Source: Compostibacter hankyongensis (GTDB taxonomy: Bacteria; Bacteroidota; Bacteroidia; Chitinophagales; Chitinophagaceae). From it: a stretch of DNA of 64,000 nucleotides. Positions 34,310-42,909 of this stretch are shown one piece after another. Position 1 is the stretch's first letter. Every line of letters begins with the position of its first letter. The stretch lies in NCBI RefSeq assembly GCF_039541075.1, contig NZ_BAABFN010000001.1, positions 310,001 through 374,000 on the forward strand. Reading direction: 5' to 3'. The position numbers were made by a program, and so were the translations under genes. The notes under the pieces are model-generated. The model did not search any database. It was not told the origin of the DNA and saw only the letters and a list, made by a program, of their open reading frames with translations.

Positions 34310-35362
34310 ATGAGGAAGGTGATCGTTAAAAAAGGAAGTATCCCGGTATTGCTGGGAGCACTGTTCCTGGGAATGCTGACCGCCGGGGAAGCCGCCGCGC
34401 AGCAACCGGCGCAGCAGCCTACGACAACCAATCCCGATCCGCTGGTCAACCCCGCCACCGGAAACGTGGTGACGCCGCCGCCTACCGATGCGGATATCCT
34501 GTCTTCCGGCATCATGCTGCCGGACTCTGCCAACCCCTTCGGAAGCATCGACACCATCCGTCACTCCCTGGCCAACAACGAGGTAGTGGACCGCAACCTG
34601 AATAAAAGCCGTACCCCGCTGGCCTATCAGTATATCCGCGAGGACGACGCCATCTGGGGAAAGACCATCTGGGAAGAGATAGATACCCATGCCAAGATGA
34701 ACCTGCCCTTCCGCTACAAAGGCAACGAGGAAGGGGGGCCTACCAGCCTGATTGCCGCCCTGCTCGAAGGGATACGCAAGGGGGAGATAAAGGTATACAG
34801 CCCTGTGGACGACCGCTTTACCACCGCCATGACGATGGCGGACGTGTCCAATAACCTGCAGGGAAAGCCGGACACCATCGAGGTGGTGGACCCGGTGACC
34901 AACCAGCAGACCACCCAGGTGATCCGCAACGATTTCAATGCCGACCTGATAGACCGTTACCGCATCAAGGAAACCTGGGTTTTTGATAAACAAACCTCCA
35001 TCATGTATGCCCGGATCATCGGCATTGCCCCGGAAAAAGCCGTCATCGATGAAGCCACGGGAGAGGTGCGGGCCTATACCCCCCTGTTCTGGCTCAGCTA
35101 CCCCGATATACGCGGTGTGCTGGCCCGTTATGATGTCTATAACCCCAAAAACGACATGATGCGGATGAGCTGGGAGGATGTTTTTGAAATGCGGTTTTTC
35201 TCCAGCTACGTCATCCGGGAAGAAAATGCCTTCGACCGGTCCATCAAGGACTACGTGATGCCCGGCGATACCAGCATCAAGGCCGGCGTACGCCGCCTGC
35301 TGGAAGGGCAACGTATCAAAAACGACATCTTCAACTGGGAGCAGGACGCCTGGTCGTACTAA
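34310..35362 (+). CDS. gldN: Type IX secretion ring protein GldN
   Basis: A 350-residue exported protein partnering GldK in the periplasmic ring. The signal peptide ends at about AGEAAAQ (residues 23-29), followed by a Pro/Thr/Asn-rich linker. The conserved GldN domain shows REDDAIWGKTIWEEIDTHAKMNLPF, YRIKETWVFDKQTSIMYARIIGIAP and RMSWEDVFEMRFFSSYVIREENAFDRSIKDY. It closes the gldKLMN operon 20 bases after gldM. coaX follows after 31 bases, with a promoter element of its own. Confidence 0.95.
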   Translation: MRKVIVKKGSIPVLLGALFLGMLTAGEAAAQQPAQQPTTTNPDPLVNPATGNVVTPPPTDADILSSGIMLPDSANPFGSIDTIRHSLANNEVVDRNLNKSRTPLAYQYIREDDAIWGKTIWEEIDTHAKMNLPFRYKGNEEGGPTSLIAALLEGIRKGEIKVYSPVDDRFTTAMTMADVSNNLQGKPDTIEVVDPVTNQQTTQVIRNDFNADLIDRYRIKETWVFDKQTSIMYARIIGIAPEKAVIDEATGEVRAYTPLFWLSYPDIRGVLARYDVYNPKNDMMRMSWEDVFEMRFFSSYVIREENAFDRSIKDYVMPGDTSIKAGVRRLLEGQRIKNDIFNWEQDAWSY

Positions 35363-35381
35363 GCGCTATGCAGCAGCGGAT

Positions 35382-35389
35382 TAACTTTG
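35382..35389 (+). promoter_or_regulatory. -7 promoter element immediately before coaX
   Basis: TAACTTTG matches TAnnTTTG and ends only 4 bases before the coaX ATG at 35394. If active, transcription would begin at or next to the start codon, giving a leaderless message. No TTTG -33 element is visible. Confidence 0.35.
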
Positions 35390-35393
35390 CGGC

Positions 35394-36131
35394 ATGACTT
35401 ACCTGTGTCTCGATTTCGGGAACAGCCGGCAGAAGGCCGCATGGTTCAGTAACGGCGTCCTCGAAGGGGAATCCCTCCTGGAGCCCGCTTCCCTGACCGT
35501 CCGGGTGAAGGAGCTTGTCGGCCGGCATTCGCCGGATGGCATCATCCTCAGCTCAGTCATTGATCATCCTGAAGAGATCGACACCTTCCTGGCCGCACAG
35601 CCGTTTTTTATCCGGCTGGATGCCGATACCCCGCTTCCTTTTCATAATGCTTACGAGACGCCCCGGAGCCTGGGGCCGGACCGGCTGGCGCTTGCCGCCG
35701 CCGCACAGCGGTATTATCCCGGGCAGCATAATCTGGTGATCGCCCTGGGCAGCTGTATTACCTTTAATTTCCTAACCGGGGATGGCGTGTTCCTCGGCGG
35801 CAGCATAGCCCCGGGCCTGCAGATGCGTTTCCGCGCCATGCACGCCTTTACCGGCCGCCTGCCCCTGCTTGGCCCCGAAGAGGGATATCCGCTTGTCGGC
35901 TCCGATACGCGCCAGTCCATGCTGAGCGGCGTGCTCAACGGCATGCGGGCTGAGCTGGATGGTCTGATCGAACAGTACCGCGAAGTATACTCCAACTTTA
36001 ACGTGCTTTTAACAGGGGGGGATATGGCTTATTTTGCAGGACGCCTGAAAAATAAGATATTTGCAGACTTGACGCTATCGTATAAAGGTTTACATGCAAT
36101 CTTGGAATTCAATGCGGGCCGTAACGGTTAA
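35394..36131 (+). CDS. coaX: Type III pantothenate kinase
   Basis: Phosphorylates pantothenate in the first committed step of coenzyme A synthesis. The 245-residue protein belongs to the ASKHA fold: the phosphate-binding start LCLDFGNSRQKAAWF, LGPDRLALAAAAQRYYPG, the second glycine-rich block GSCITFNFLTGDGVFLGGSIAPGLQMRFRAMHAFTGRLP, and LTGGDMAYFAGRL near the end. It overlaps the next gene by 20 bases, so coaX, the barrel protein and probably lptC are read together, an arrangement common in Bacteroidota. Confidence 0.93.
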   Translation: MTYLCLDFGNSRQKAAWFSNGVLEGESLLEPASLTVRVKELVGRHSPDGIILSSVIDHPEEIDTFLAAQPFFIRLDADTPLPFHNAYETPRSLGPDRLALAAAAQRYYPGQHNLVIALGSCITFNFLTGDGVFLGGSIAPGLQMRFRAMHAFTGRLPLLGPEEGYPLVGSDTRQSMLSGVLNGMRAELDGLIEQYREVYSNFNVLLTGGDMAYFAGRLKNKIFADLTLSYKGLHAILEFNAGRNG

Positions 36132-37422
36132 GCTGGGCGCGCTCTTTTTACTGCTGCTGACAGAATGGATGCCCGCTGCTGCGCAAAACTCACCCTATTC
36201 CCGCTACGGGCTCGGTGACCTGACAGACGGGCGGAACGCCATAAACCAGGCCATGGGCGGTGTTTCGCAGGCTTATGCCGACGGACAGTCGTTGAATTTC
36301 AACAACCCGGCTTCTTATGCCAACCTCCAGCTGACCACCCTGGATGTCGGCATGAACGGCAGCTTCAGCACCCTTAGCGATAAAGGGAACAATACCTTTC
36401 ATTCCGGCTCAGCCAGCCTGTCCTACCTCCAGCTGGGGGTGCCGCTGAAACGCGGCGGGGGCTGGGGGCTCAACTTCGGTCTGGTTCCCGTCAGCAAAAT
36501 GGATTACAATATTCGGCGGCACGATACCCTTACGGAAATAGGTACCGGCGTGGACAAGCTCTACCAGGGCACCGGCGGCCTGTACCAGGCTTTTATAGGC
36601 ACCGGCGTACGCATCAAAGGCATACGCCTGGGCATCAACGCGGGTTATCTTTTCGGTTCCCTGGAGCATAGCGAGCAGTTCATCTATCCCAACGATACCC
36701 TGCACCTCTACAGCTCTGACATGCGCCAGAACACCAGCTTCGGAAGCTTCTTCTGGAGTGCGGGGGCGCAGGCCCATATCAAGCTGGCCAGCAACCTCCA
36801 CCTGGAGCTGGGCGCCAGCGGCAGCTCCCGTCAGAACCTGTCGGCAAGGCGCAGCCTGCTGCAGGAGACCTTCTTCTCCAGCGGCGACCCCTCCGACCCC
36901 TCTCCCCAGAACCTGGATACGGTAAAGTATGAAGGAGGCGAAAAGGGAAAGATCATCTATCCCCAGCAGCTGCGTTTCGGCATTCTCCTGCACGACAATG
37001 AGCACTGGATGCTGGGTGCCGACTATGAAATGGGGCAGTGGGACGACTACCGCTTTTATAAAACCACCGACTCGGTACAGAACAACTGGAAGCTCCGCAT
37101 CGGAGGACAGTTTATTCCCAATGCCACCGCATCCGGCAAGGGCTACTGGAGCCGGGTGGCCTACCGCGCCGGCATATATACCGGCAGCGACTACCTGCTC
37201 ACGCCGGGTGGCGACCTGAACGTCTTTGCCTTTACCTTCGGGGCAGGGCTTCCCATACGCAATTTCGTGCCCAACGCGCGCGGCCAGTTTACCACCCTGA
37301 ACCTGGGCTTTGAAGTCGGTAAACGGGGCGGCGACAGCAATCCCCTGAGCGAGCGTTTCTTTAGGATAAACCTGGGGCTGGACCTCAGCGATATCTGGTT
37401 TAATAAAAACAAATTCCGCTAA
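36112..37422 (+). CDS. Putative outer-membrane beta-barrel protein
   Basis: A 436-residue exported protein. I prefer ATG 36112, which gives a signal peptide MRAVTVKLGALFLLLLTEWMPAAAQ; an ATG at 36094 would add six residues. After cleavage it begins NSPYSRYGLGDL and GGVSQAYADG, then LNFNNPASYANL, a pattern shared with FadL/PorV-type barrels. Alternating hydrophobic strands run to the C-terminus (GLDLSDIWFNKNKFR). It overlaps coaX by 20 bases and precedes lptC. Barrel topology is well supported; transport function is unknown. Confidence 0.78.
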   Translation: MRAVTVKLGALFLLLLTEWMPAAAQNSPYSRYGLGDLTDGRNAINQAMGGVSQAYADGQSLNFNNPASYANLQLTTLDVGMNGSFSTLSDKGNNTFHSGSASLSYLQLGVPLKRGGGWGLNFGLVPVSKMDYNIRRHDTLTEIGTGVDKLYQGTGGLYQAFIGTGVRIKGIRLGINAGYLFGSLEHSEQFIYPNDTLHLYSSDMRQNTSFGSFFWSAGAQAHIKLASNLHLELGASGSSRQNLSARRSLLQETFFSSGDPSDPSPQNLDTVKYEGGEKGKIIYPQQLRFGILLHDNEHWMLGADYEMGQWDDYRFYKTTDSVQNNWKLRIGGQFIPNATASGKGYWSRVAYRAGIYTGSDYLLTPGGDLNVFAFTFGAGLPIRNFVPNARGQFTTLNLGFEVGKRGGDSNPLSERFFRINLGLDLSDIWFNKNKFR

Positions 37423-37585
37423 AACCCCTTTTCCCGACGGATAAAACGGCTCCTGCCGGTTATAATCACGGCCCCGACCCGAACAGGATAATTTATCCCT
37501 CGGCTATTACGTCCGAATCCCGGCTTTCAGTACCTTTAACCGGGCATGATAAACATTTATCGTTCAGCAGTAGGTTTATAAACGG

Positions 37586-38134
37586 ATGAAAAAGATACTG
37601 TCCTGTCTGGTGCTTTTCTGTATCTGCTGCGGCGGATGTGAGAATGATCTGCAGCAGGTGCAGCAGCTGAATACCCGGGATATCGGCGTGGAGGTGGCCA
37701 AGAACATCGAGACCTACTACTACAGCGCCAACGGGCAGATCAAGGCGAAGATGACGGCCCCGCAGCTGCATCGCTATATGAAAAATCCGCCCTATATGGA
37801 GATCAATAACGGGTTACGGGTGGATTTTTATAACGACAGCCTGCAGGTGGAAAGCATTCTTACCGCCAAAAAGGGATATTTTAACGAAGGCAATAACGAG
37901 ATGTGGGTGAAGGACAGCGTGGTGGTGATCAACCGGGAGGGACGCCGTCTCGATTGCCAGGATCTGTACTGGGACGCCAAAAAGCAGCAGTTTTATACCC
38001 ATAACCCTGCTACCATCACCAGCCCTACAGAAGTTCTCTACGGCCGGAACGGCCTGACCGCCAACCAGGATTTTTCTTCCTATCAGATATTACACACCAG
38101 CGGCCTTTTCCAGGATTCCACCATGGCGCCCTGA
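37586..38134 (+). CDS. lptC: LPS export periplasmic protein LptC
   Basis: A 182-residue envelope protein of the LptC family, which passes lipopolysaccharide from LptB2FG to LptA. The N-terminus is a lipoprotein-type signal (MKKILSCLVLFCICCGGCEN) with several cysteines. The body is a beta-jellyroll: SANGQIKAKMTAPQLHRY, GLRVDFYNDSLQVESILTAKKGYFNEGNNEMWVKDSVVVINREG. The short length and lipoprotein signal follow the Bacteroidota pattern. The 163-base gap after the barrel gene shows no terminator that I can recognise. Confidence 0.85.
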   Translation: MKKILSCLVLFCICCGGCENDLQQVQQLNTRDIGVEVAKNIETYYYSANGQIKAKMTAPQLHRYMKNPPYMEINNGLRVDFYNDSLQVESILTAKKGYFNEGNNEMWVKDSVVVINREGRRLDCQDLYWDAKKQQFYTHNPATITSPTEVLYGRNGLTANQDFSSYQILHTSGLFQDSTMAP

Positions 38135-38264
38135 GCCTTAAAGTCCGGACCTTCCCTTTGCTCGTCACCCTCGCTGTTGATACCCAAGGTGTGCAGCTTC
38201 CCGAAGGCGGCCCGCGGCGAAGCCCGTTTCCGGCGAAAGCCGGTCCATGCGGTCTTTATTCAAT

Positions 38265-38294
38265 TTATCCGTCGACCTCTTATCCGTCGACCTC
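38265..38294. repeat. 15-base tandem duplication
   Basis: Two perfect adjacent copies of TTATCCGTCGACCTC, each containing the palindrome GTCGAC. It lies in the gap between lptC and lysS. No function is evident. Confidence 0.8.
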
Positions 38295-38357
38295 TTCGAC
38301 GGCGGCCTGACGCGTGCGGCTGTCCTTGCAAGGCCGGATCATCACCTCCTATAACGC

Positions 38358-38392
38358 AAAAACCCCGCACTGCAGACGCAGGCCGGGTTTTT
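38358..38392. terminator. Bidirectional terminator between lptC and lysS
   Basis: AAAAACCC pairs with GGGTTTTT across a 22-base loop. The A-run and T-run can serve transcripts from either side, fitting its place between two convergent genes. Confidence 0.6.
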
Positions 38393-38487
38393 ACGCTTTA
38401 ACCTATTTTTTAACCTAAAATTACTTATTATGCTGCAACAACCGTGCCAGAAAAGCGGCCGGCTGACGGAATGACGGCCGGTTTGGA

Positions 38488-40005
38488 TCAGGGCTTTTCC
38501 GGCCGCAGCTGCGGAAACAGGAGCACATCCTGGATGGAAGGCTGCTCGGTCAGCAGCATGGCCATCCGGTCGATGCCGATGCCGATACCCGAAGTGGGCG
38601 GCATCCCGTATTCCAGCGCCCGCAGAAAGTCCTGATCGATATACATGGCCTCGTCGTCGCCCCGCTCCATGAGCCGGGATTGCTCCTCGAAGCGCTCCCG
38701 CTGATCCAGCGGGTCGTTGAGCTCGCTGTAGGCATTGGCCAGCTCGCGCCCGTTCACGATCAGCTCGAAGCGCTCCACCAGTCCCTCTTTGTCCCGGTGC
38801 TTTTTGGTCAGGGGGCTCATCTCCACCGGGTAGTCGATGATAAAGGTAGGCTGAATATAATGATGTTCGCATTTTTCGCCAAAAAGCTCGTCGATCAGCT
38901 TGCCCCGGCCCATGCTGGGCTCTACCGGGATGTTCAGCTCCCGGCAGACTTCCCGGAGGCCTTCCTCGTCCATGCCGCTGATATCCTTGCCGGTATGTTC
39001 CTTTATGGCGTCATAGATGGTGATCCGCTTGTAGGGCGCCCTGAAGTTCACTTCGTGCTCTCCGCTCCTGACAAGGGTGGAGCCGTTTACGGCCAGCGCC
39101 GCCTTTTCGAAAAGCTGCTCGGTGATCTCCATCATCCAGTGATAGTCCTTGTAAGCCACATAAAATTCAAGGACGGTGAATTCGGGGTTATGCGTACGGT
39201 CCATTCCCTCGTTCCGGAAGTTGCGGCTGAACTCATATACCCAGTCGAACCCGCCCACGATGAGCCGCTTCAGGTAGAGCTCATTGGCAATACGCAGGTA
39301 CAGCGGCATATCCAGCGCGTTGTGGTGGGTGCCGAAGGGGCGGGCGGCGGCCCCGCCGGGAATGCTTTGCAATACGGGAGTATCCACCTCCAGGGCGCCC
39401 CGCTCGTTCAGGAAATCCCGGATGGCGTTTTTCAGCCGGGTGATCTTTACAAAAGTCTCCTTTACCTCGGGGTTGATGATGAGGTCGGCATAACGCTGCC
39501 GGTAGCGGAATTCGGGGTCGGTAACGGCATCGTACACCTCTCCTTCCTTCTCCTTGACCACCGGAAGCGGGCGCAGGGACTTGGCCAGCAGGGAAAATTC
39601 CTTTACATGTACGGAAGTTTCCCCCGTTTTGGTGGTAAATACAAAGCCTTTTACCCCTACGATATCCCCGATGTCCAGCAGCTTTTTCCAGACGGTGTTG
39701 TAGGCCGTCTTGTCCTCCCCGGGGCAGATATCGTCGCGGCGGACGTACAGCTGTATGCGGCCCGTGCTGTCCTGCAGCACCGCAAAGCTGGCCTTCCCCA
39801 TGTCCCGGAAGCTCATCAGGCGTCCGGCCAGGCATACCGTTTCAAACTCCGCGTCGTTGACCCCGTTTTCATAGTGGGCCTTTATATAGGCGGCGGTGGT
39901 ATTTACCGGGTAGAGCGGGGCGGGGTAAGGATCCATACCCAGCTCCACCAGCTGCTGTAGCTTCTCCCGGCGTATTCTTTCCTGTTCGGATAACTGCTGA
40001 CTCAT
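38488..40005 (-). CDS. lysS: Lysyl-tRNA synthetase, class II
   Basis: Charges tRNA-Lys. I choose ATG 40005 (MSQQLSEQERIRREKLQQL), giving 505 residues, because a -7 element at 40035-40028 would put the transcript start next to the alternative ATG at 40020. The N-terminal OB-fold anticodon domain precedes the class II core: motif 2 FRNEGMDRTHNPEFTVLEFYVAY, then EGLVERFELIVNGRELANAYSELNDP, and motif 3 GIGIGIDRMAMLLT near the C-terminus (ending DVLLFPQLRPEKP). Length is standard. Confidence 0.95.
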   Translation of the reverse strand: MSQQLSEQERIRREKLQQLVELGMDPYPAPLYPVNTTAAYIKAHYENGVNDAEFETVCLAGRLMSFRDMGKASFAVLQDSTGRIQLYVRRDDICPGEDKTAYNTVWKKLLDIGDIVGVKGFVFTTKTGETSVHVKEFSLLAKSLRPLPVVKEKEGEVYDAVTDPEFRYRQRYADLIINPEVKETFVKITRLKNAIRDFLNERGALEVDTPVLQSIPGGAAARPFGTHHNALDMPLYLRIANELYLKRLIVGGFDWVYEFSRNFRNEGMDRTHNPEFTVLEFYVAYKDYHWMMEITEQLFEKAALAVNGSTLVRSGEHEVNFRAPYKRITIYDAIKEHTGKDISGMDEEGLREVCRELNIPVEPSMGRGKLIDELFGEKCEHHYIQPTFIIDYPVEMSPLTKKHRDKEGLVERFELIVNGRELANAYSELNDPLDQRERFEEQSRLMERGDDEAMYIDQDFLRALEYGMPPTSGIGIGIDRMAMLLTEQPSIQDVLLFPQLRPEKP

Positions 40006-40027
40006 ATCTGAATGGTTCAATGGCGCA

Positions 40028-40035
40028 CAAAAATA
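40028..40035 (-). promoter_or_regulatory. -7 promoter element for lysS
   Basis: Reads TATTTTTG on the minus strand, 22 bases before the preferred lysS ATG. Its position argues against the ATG at 40020, which would then be essentially leaderless. Confidence 0.45.
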
Positions 40036-40123
40036 GTAAATACCCGCGAAGCGCGCTCCGCTCTATAGACGACGCCTATACTTTTTATTGACAAATCGAA
40101 TGAGCACAAAGCCGTTTTTCCAC

Positions 40124-40131
40124 TAAATTTG
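40124..40131 (+). promoter_or_regulatory. -7 promoter element for the fatty acid hydroxylase gene
   Basis: TAAATTTG matches TAnnTTTG and lies 28 bases before the ATG at 40160. Confidence 0.5.
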
Positions 40132-40159
40132 CAGAGGATAAAAACCAATCGTTTTTGTC

Positions 40160-40819
40160 ATGAAATTCGAGAAAATCAAAAACAAAGGGCAGGCCCGGCT
40201 TTTTGAAAGCCGGTATCTGGAAATACTTACCAAAACGCATCCGCTGGTGATATGGGGCATGTATATCCCCATAATCGCCTATATGCTTTACTACAGCGGG
40301 GCGCGGCTGGATTTTTCCGTTTCCCGTATCCTGCTGACCTTTTTCGGGGCCATGTTCTTCTGGACCTTTTTTGAATACCTTATGCACCGGTTCGCCTTTC
40401 ATTTTGTAAGCGAGAATCCCAGGATGCAGCGCATCATCTATGTGATGCACGGCAACCACCATGAATACCCGCGGGACCGGGAGCGGCTTTTTATGCCGCC
40501 CGTACCCAGCCTGATCCTGGCCTCGGCGCTGTTTTTCATTTTTTACCTGATCATGCGGGAGAATGCCTTTGCTTTTTTCCCCGGCTTTCTGCTGGGTTAT
40601 CTGATATATGGCAGCATGCATTATGCCATACACGCCTGGAATCCGCCTTTTAAATGGATGAAGCCGGTATGGCGGAACCACCACCTGCACCATTACAAAA
40701 GCGATGAAAAGGGATTCGGCGTAAGCTCTTCCATATGGGATTACGTGTTCGGAACGGGCTTCGATCTCAAGAACGAGAAGGAAGACAAGGAAAAAGTGAA
40801 GGCCCTGCAGTTTAAATAG
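40160..40819 (+). CDS. Fatty acid hydroxylase superfamily (FA2H-like) membrane protein
   Basis: A 219-residue di-iron membrane enzyme of the sterol desaturase/fatty acid hydroxylase superfamily. Histidine clusters are visible as HRFAFH (near residue 75), HGNHHEYPRDRER (near 97), HYAIHAW (near 155) and HHLHHYKS (near 173), between four hydrophobic segments. The YPRDRERLFMP stretch and the short length resemble 2-hydroxylases of sphingolipid or ceramide acyl chains. Sphingolipids are common in Bacteroidota, so 2-hydroxylation of such lipids is a reasonable guess. Confidence 0.85.
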   Translation: MKFEKIKNKGQARLFESRYLEILTKTHPLVIWGMYIPIIAYMLYYSGARLDFSVSRILLTFFGAMFFWTFFEYLMHRFAFHFVSENPRMQRIIYVMHGNHHEYPRDRERLFMPPVPSLILASALFFIFYLIMRENAFAFFPGFLLGYLIYGSMHYAIHAWNPPFKWMKPVWRNHHLHHYKSDEKGFGVSSSIWDYVFGTGFDLKNEKEDKEKVKALQFK

Positions 40820-40849
40820 CTTCTTCCGGCATTACGGTATCCGTCCCGG

Positions 40850-41182
40850 TTACCATTTTTCATCTTCAGGGATCTGCTCCTCCCTGTCCCGGCCGGCTTC
40901 CCGTGTTTTTATCTTTTGCCGGATCCTTTCGAGGATCAGCACGGCAATGACCTTTGCCGCCTCTTCCGGCGACCGGTCGCGAAGGGTCTTCCTGAGACGC
41001 TGTTCTTCTACGTCGATGCGGTACAGCAGGTTGACGAGTCCCTGAAAATCCCGGTTGATCAGCTGCTGGATATGCTCCTGCAGCAGCATCAGGGCCTGTT
41101 CGCCGCTGATGTCATCCGGAACGGGGCGGCCGGTATACTGCTGCAGTTCCCGGCCCAGCGCTGCTTTTTCAGAAAGGTCCAT
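40850..41182 (-). CDS. Hypothetical protein, 110 residues
   Basis: A small, charged, mostly helical protein (LQEHIQQLINRDFQGLVNLLYRIDVEEQRLRKTL; AAKVIAVLILERIRQKIKTREAGRDREEQ). No motif, signal peptide or membrane segment is visible. It lies 12 bases downstream of the secreted DUF6263-like gene in the same direction and probably shares its transcript. I do not recognise its family. Confidence 0.6.
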   Translation of the reverse strand: MDLSEKAALGRELQQYTGRPVPDDISGEQALMLLQEHIQQLINRDFQGLVNLLYRIDVEEQRLRKTLRDRSPEEAAKVIAVLILERIRQKIKTREAGRDREEQIPEDEKW

Positions 41183-41194
41183 GCCGGAAGCCCG

Positions 41195-42136
41195 TTAAAG
41201 GTGCTTGATATGATAGCTGATATCGCTGACCACCCGTACCGGCACTTCCAGGTCCTTCTTTATTTTCAGCTTCTTGTTGGCTTTGTAGGTATATTTTCCC
41301 TCCAGCTCCGTATGTTGGGTGCAGAGGTTGGGCCAGCCGGTTTCCGGTTCTACGGCAAACTGCCCCTGTGTTTCCCCGCCGAGGTCGATAAGCCCGCGGA
41401 GCCCCGAGCCCATGTCCACCTCTTCCGACTTGTCGGTGCTGAACTTACCCTTGTTGCTGAGCCGGATCGTATGGGCGTCGCCGTATTCCATTTTCCAGTA
41501 GTTGTTGATGCGCCCGTGGTAAAAGCCGTCTGTGTACACTACATCCGACCAGGTATCGCCGCTGCGCACCTGGTGCGAGGGATAATGGGGCAGGATCAGG
41601 GTCAGCCGGGCCTTCAGCGGCTCCGCGCCGAAGAGGCTCTGCAGCAGCTGCCGCATGGCATCCTTCTCCTCCGTCTTTTTCAGGCCCAGCGTATTGATGA
41701 TGCCGTCGAAGGCGGACTCCAGCCCGCTGATGGTTTTGATGATGCCGTAGGGCGACATGGTGAGATTGAAGGGCTTTCCGATGATCGGCCGGAAGGCTTT
41801 GTTATAGACATCTTCTTCCCCGCTTTTGGTGTTTACGCTTACCCGCTGGTTGTCGCCCGAGGATACCAGCGTCAGCTGCGTGATCTTTCCTTCGATCGTA
41901 GCTGCGGCAGGCGTCAGCGCCGTGACGGTAAACAGGATAACGGCATCCATTTGACGGGTGGTGCGTTTCTGGATACCGTCGAGCGTGAGATAGCTGTCTT
42001 CCTGTGAATGTTCCGTCACCTCGAAGCGGTCTCCCTGGGTAAGCTTGTAGCGGAGGTCCTGATAGTCCTGTGCGGCTGCGGCTTGGAAGAAGCCCAATCC
42101 CAGCAGAAAAAGACAAAAGATTATTGGTCTGGTCAT
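41195..42136 (-). CDS. Exported DUF6263-like protein
   Basis: A 313-residue exported protein: signal peptide MTRPIIFCLFLLGLGFFQAAAAQ, then a beta-rich domain with DLRYKLTQGDRFEVTEHSQED, the conserved PYGIIKTISGLES and GDTWSDVVYTDGFYHGRINNYWKME. This resembles a Bacteroidota family of secreted proteins annotated DUF6263, of unknown function. Its ATG shares one base with the stop of the upstream TIGR02757 gene (TGATG), so translation is coupled. The family name is tentative. Confidence 0.65.
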   Translation of the reverse strand: MTRPIIFCLFLLGLGFFQAAAAQDYQDLRYKLTQGDRFEVTEHSQEDSYLTLDGIQKRTTRQMDAVILFTVTALTPAAATIEGKITQLTLVSSGDNQRVSVNTKSGEEDVYNKAFRPIIGKPFNLTMSPYGIIKTISGLESAFDGIINTLGLKKTEEKDAMRQLLQSLFGAEPLKARLTLILPHYPSHQVRSGDTWSDVVYTDGFYHGRINNYWKMEYGDAHTIRLSNKGKFSTDKSEEVDMGSGLRGLIDLGGETQGQFAVEPETGWPNLCTQHTELEGKYTYKANKKLKIKKDLEVPVRVVSDISYHIKHL

Positions 42137-42909
42137 CAGATAAACTTTTCGATTACACCCAGGCCGAACAGCGCAAAATCATATTTCGCCGGGTCGGCAG
42201 GATCAAATTTACGCAATTCATCCGTGAGGGCCAGGGCGGCCTTCCAGTTGGTCTGGCCGGTATGCAGCAGACCCAGCCGTTGCGCGGTACGGGACACATG
42301 TATATCGAGGGGGCAGACAAGCTGTGCCGGCCGGATATTTTTCCAGCAGCCGAAGTCCACGCCGCACTTGTCTTTGCGGACCATCCAGCGGAGGAACATG
42401 TTCAGGCGCTTACAGGCAGAGTTGCGTGCGGGGGTGGCAATATGTTTACGGGTACGTGCGGGATGTTCCCGGGCGAACATCAGGGTATGAAAGCCGGTGA
42501 GCGCTTTTTCGACGGTAGGGTCGGCGGGCTGCAGGTGCCGGCTGAAGGCCGTTTCCAGCGAGGAATGGCTGCGGTACCAGGCGCTGAGGAAGTCGATGAA
42601 ATAAAGCAGGTCGGTGGCGTTGAAGGTACGGTGCTTGAAGTGCAGAAAGCGCTTCAGGTCTTCCGGCCGGTGGCCGAGCATAAAGTCATGCGGGGCGTCG
42701 TCCATCAGGTCCATCAGCTGCAAACAGTTTTTGATGATGGTGCTGCGGTTGCCCCAGGCCAGGATGGCGGCAAAAAAGCCGGATATTTCGCGGTCCTGCA
42801 GCCGGGTAAAGCGATGGGGAATGCTCACCGGATCGCCGGGGATAAACAGGGGCTGGTTATACTGGGCTGTCTTCCGGTTGAGGAAGGCGGTCAGGTTTTC
42901 TTTTTCCAT
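42136..42909 (-). CDS. TIGR02757 family protein
   Basis: A 257-residue cytoplasmic protein matching a conserved family of unknown function. Recognisable blocks are DPVSIPHRFTRLQDREISGFFAAILAWGNRSTIIKN, HDFMLGHRPEDLKRFLHFKHRTFNATDLLYFI, and RKHIATPARNSACKRLNMFLRWMVRKD with VDFGCWKNIRPAQLVCPLDIHVSRTAQRLGLL. The latter part resembles the helix-hairpin-helix fold of base-excision glycosylases, so a DNA-related role is possible but unproven. It overlaps DUF3109 upstream by 19 bases and the DUF6263-like gene by one. Confidence 0.85.
   Translation of the reverse strand: MEKENLTAFLNRKTAQYNQPLFIPGDPVSIPHRFTRLQDREISGFFAAILAWGNRSTIIKNCLQLMDLMDDAPHDFMLGHRPEDLKRFLHFKHRTFNATDLLYFIDFLSAWYRSHSSLETAFSRHLQPADPTVEKALTGFHTLMFAREHPARTRKHIATPARNSACKRLNMFLRWMVRKDKCGVDFGCWKNIRPAQLVCPLDIHVSRTAQRLGLLHTGQTNWKAALALTDELRKFDPADPAKYDFALFGLGVIEKFI

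Larger units (their letters stand above)
38135..38487. other. Intergenic region between convergent lptC and lysS
   Basis: This 353-base gap holds a 15-base perfect tandem duplication (unit TTATCCGTCGACCTC) at 38265-38294 and a hairpin terminator at 38358-38392. No credible gene is visible. Confidence 0.55.

Noticed and set aside
38177..38401. Arg-rich open frame in the lptC-lysS gap
   Set aside because: It runs through a tandem duplication and a terminator and has no plausible start context.
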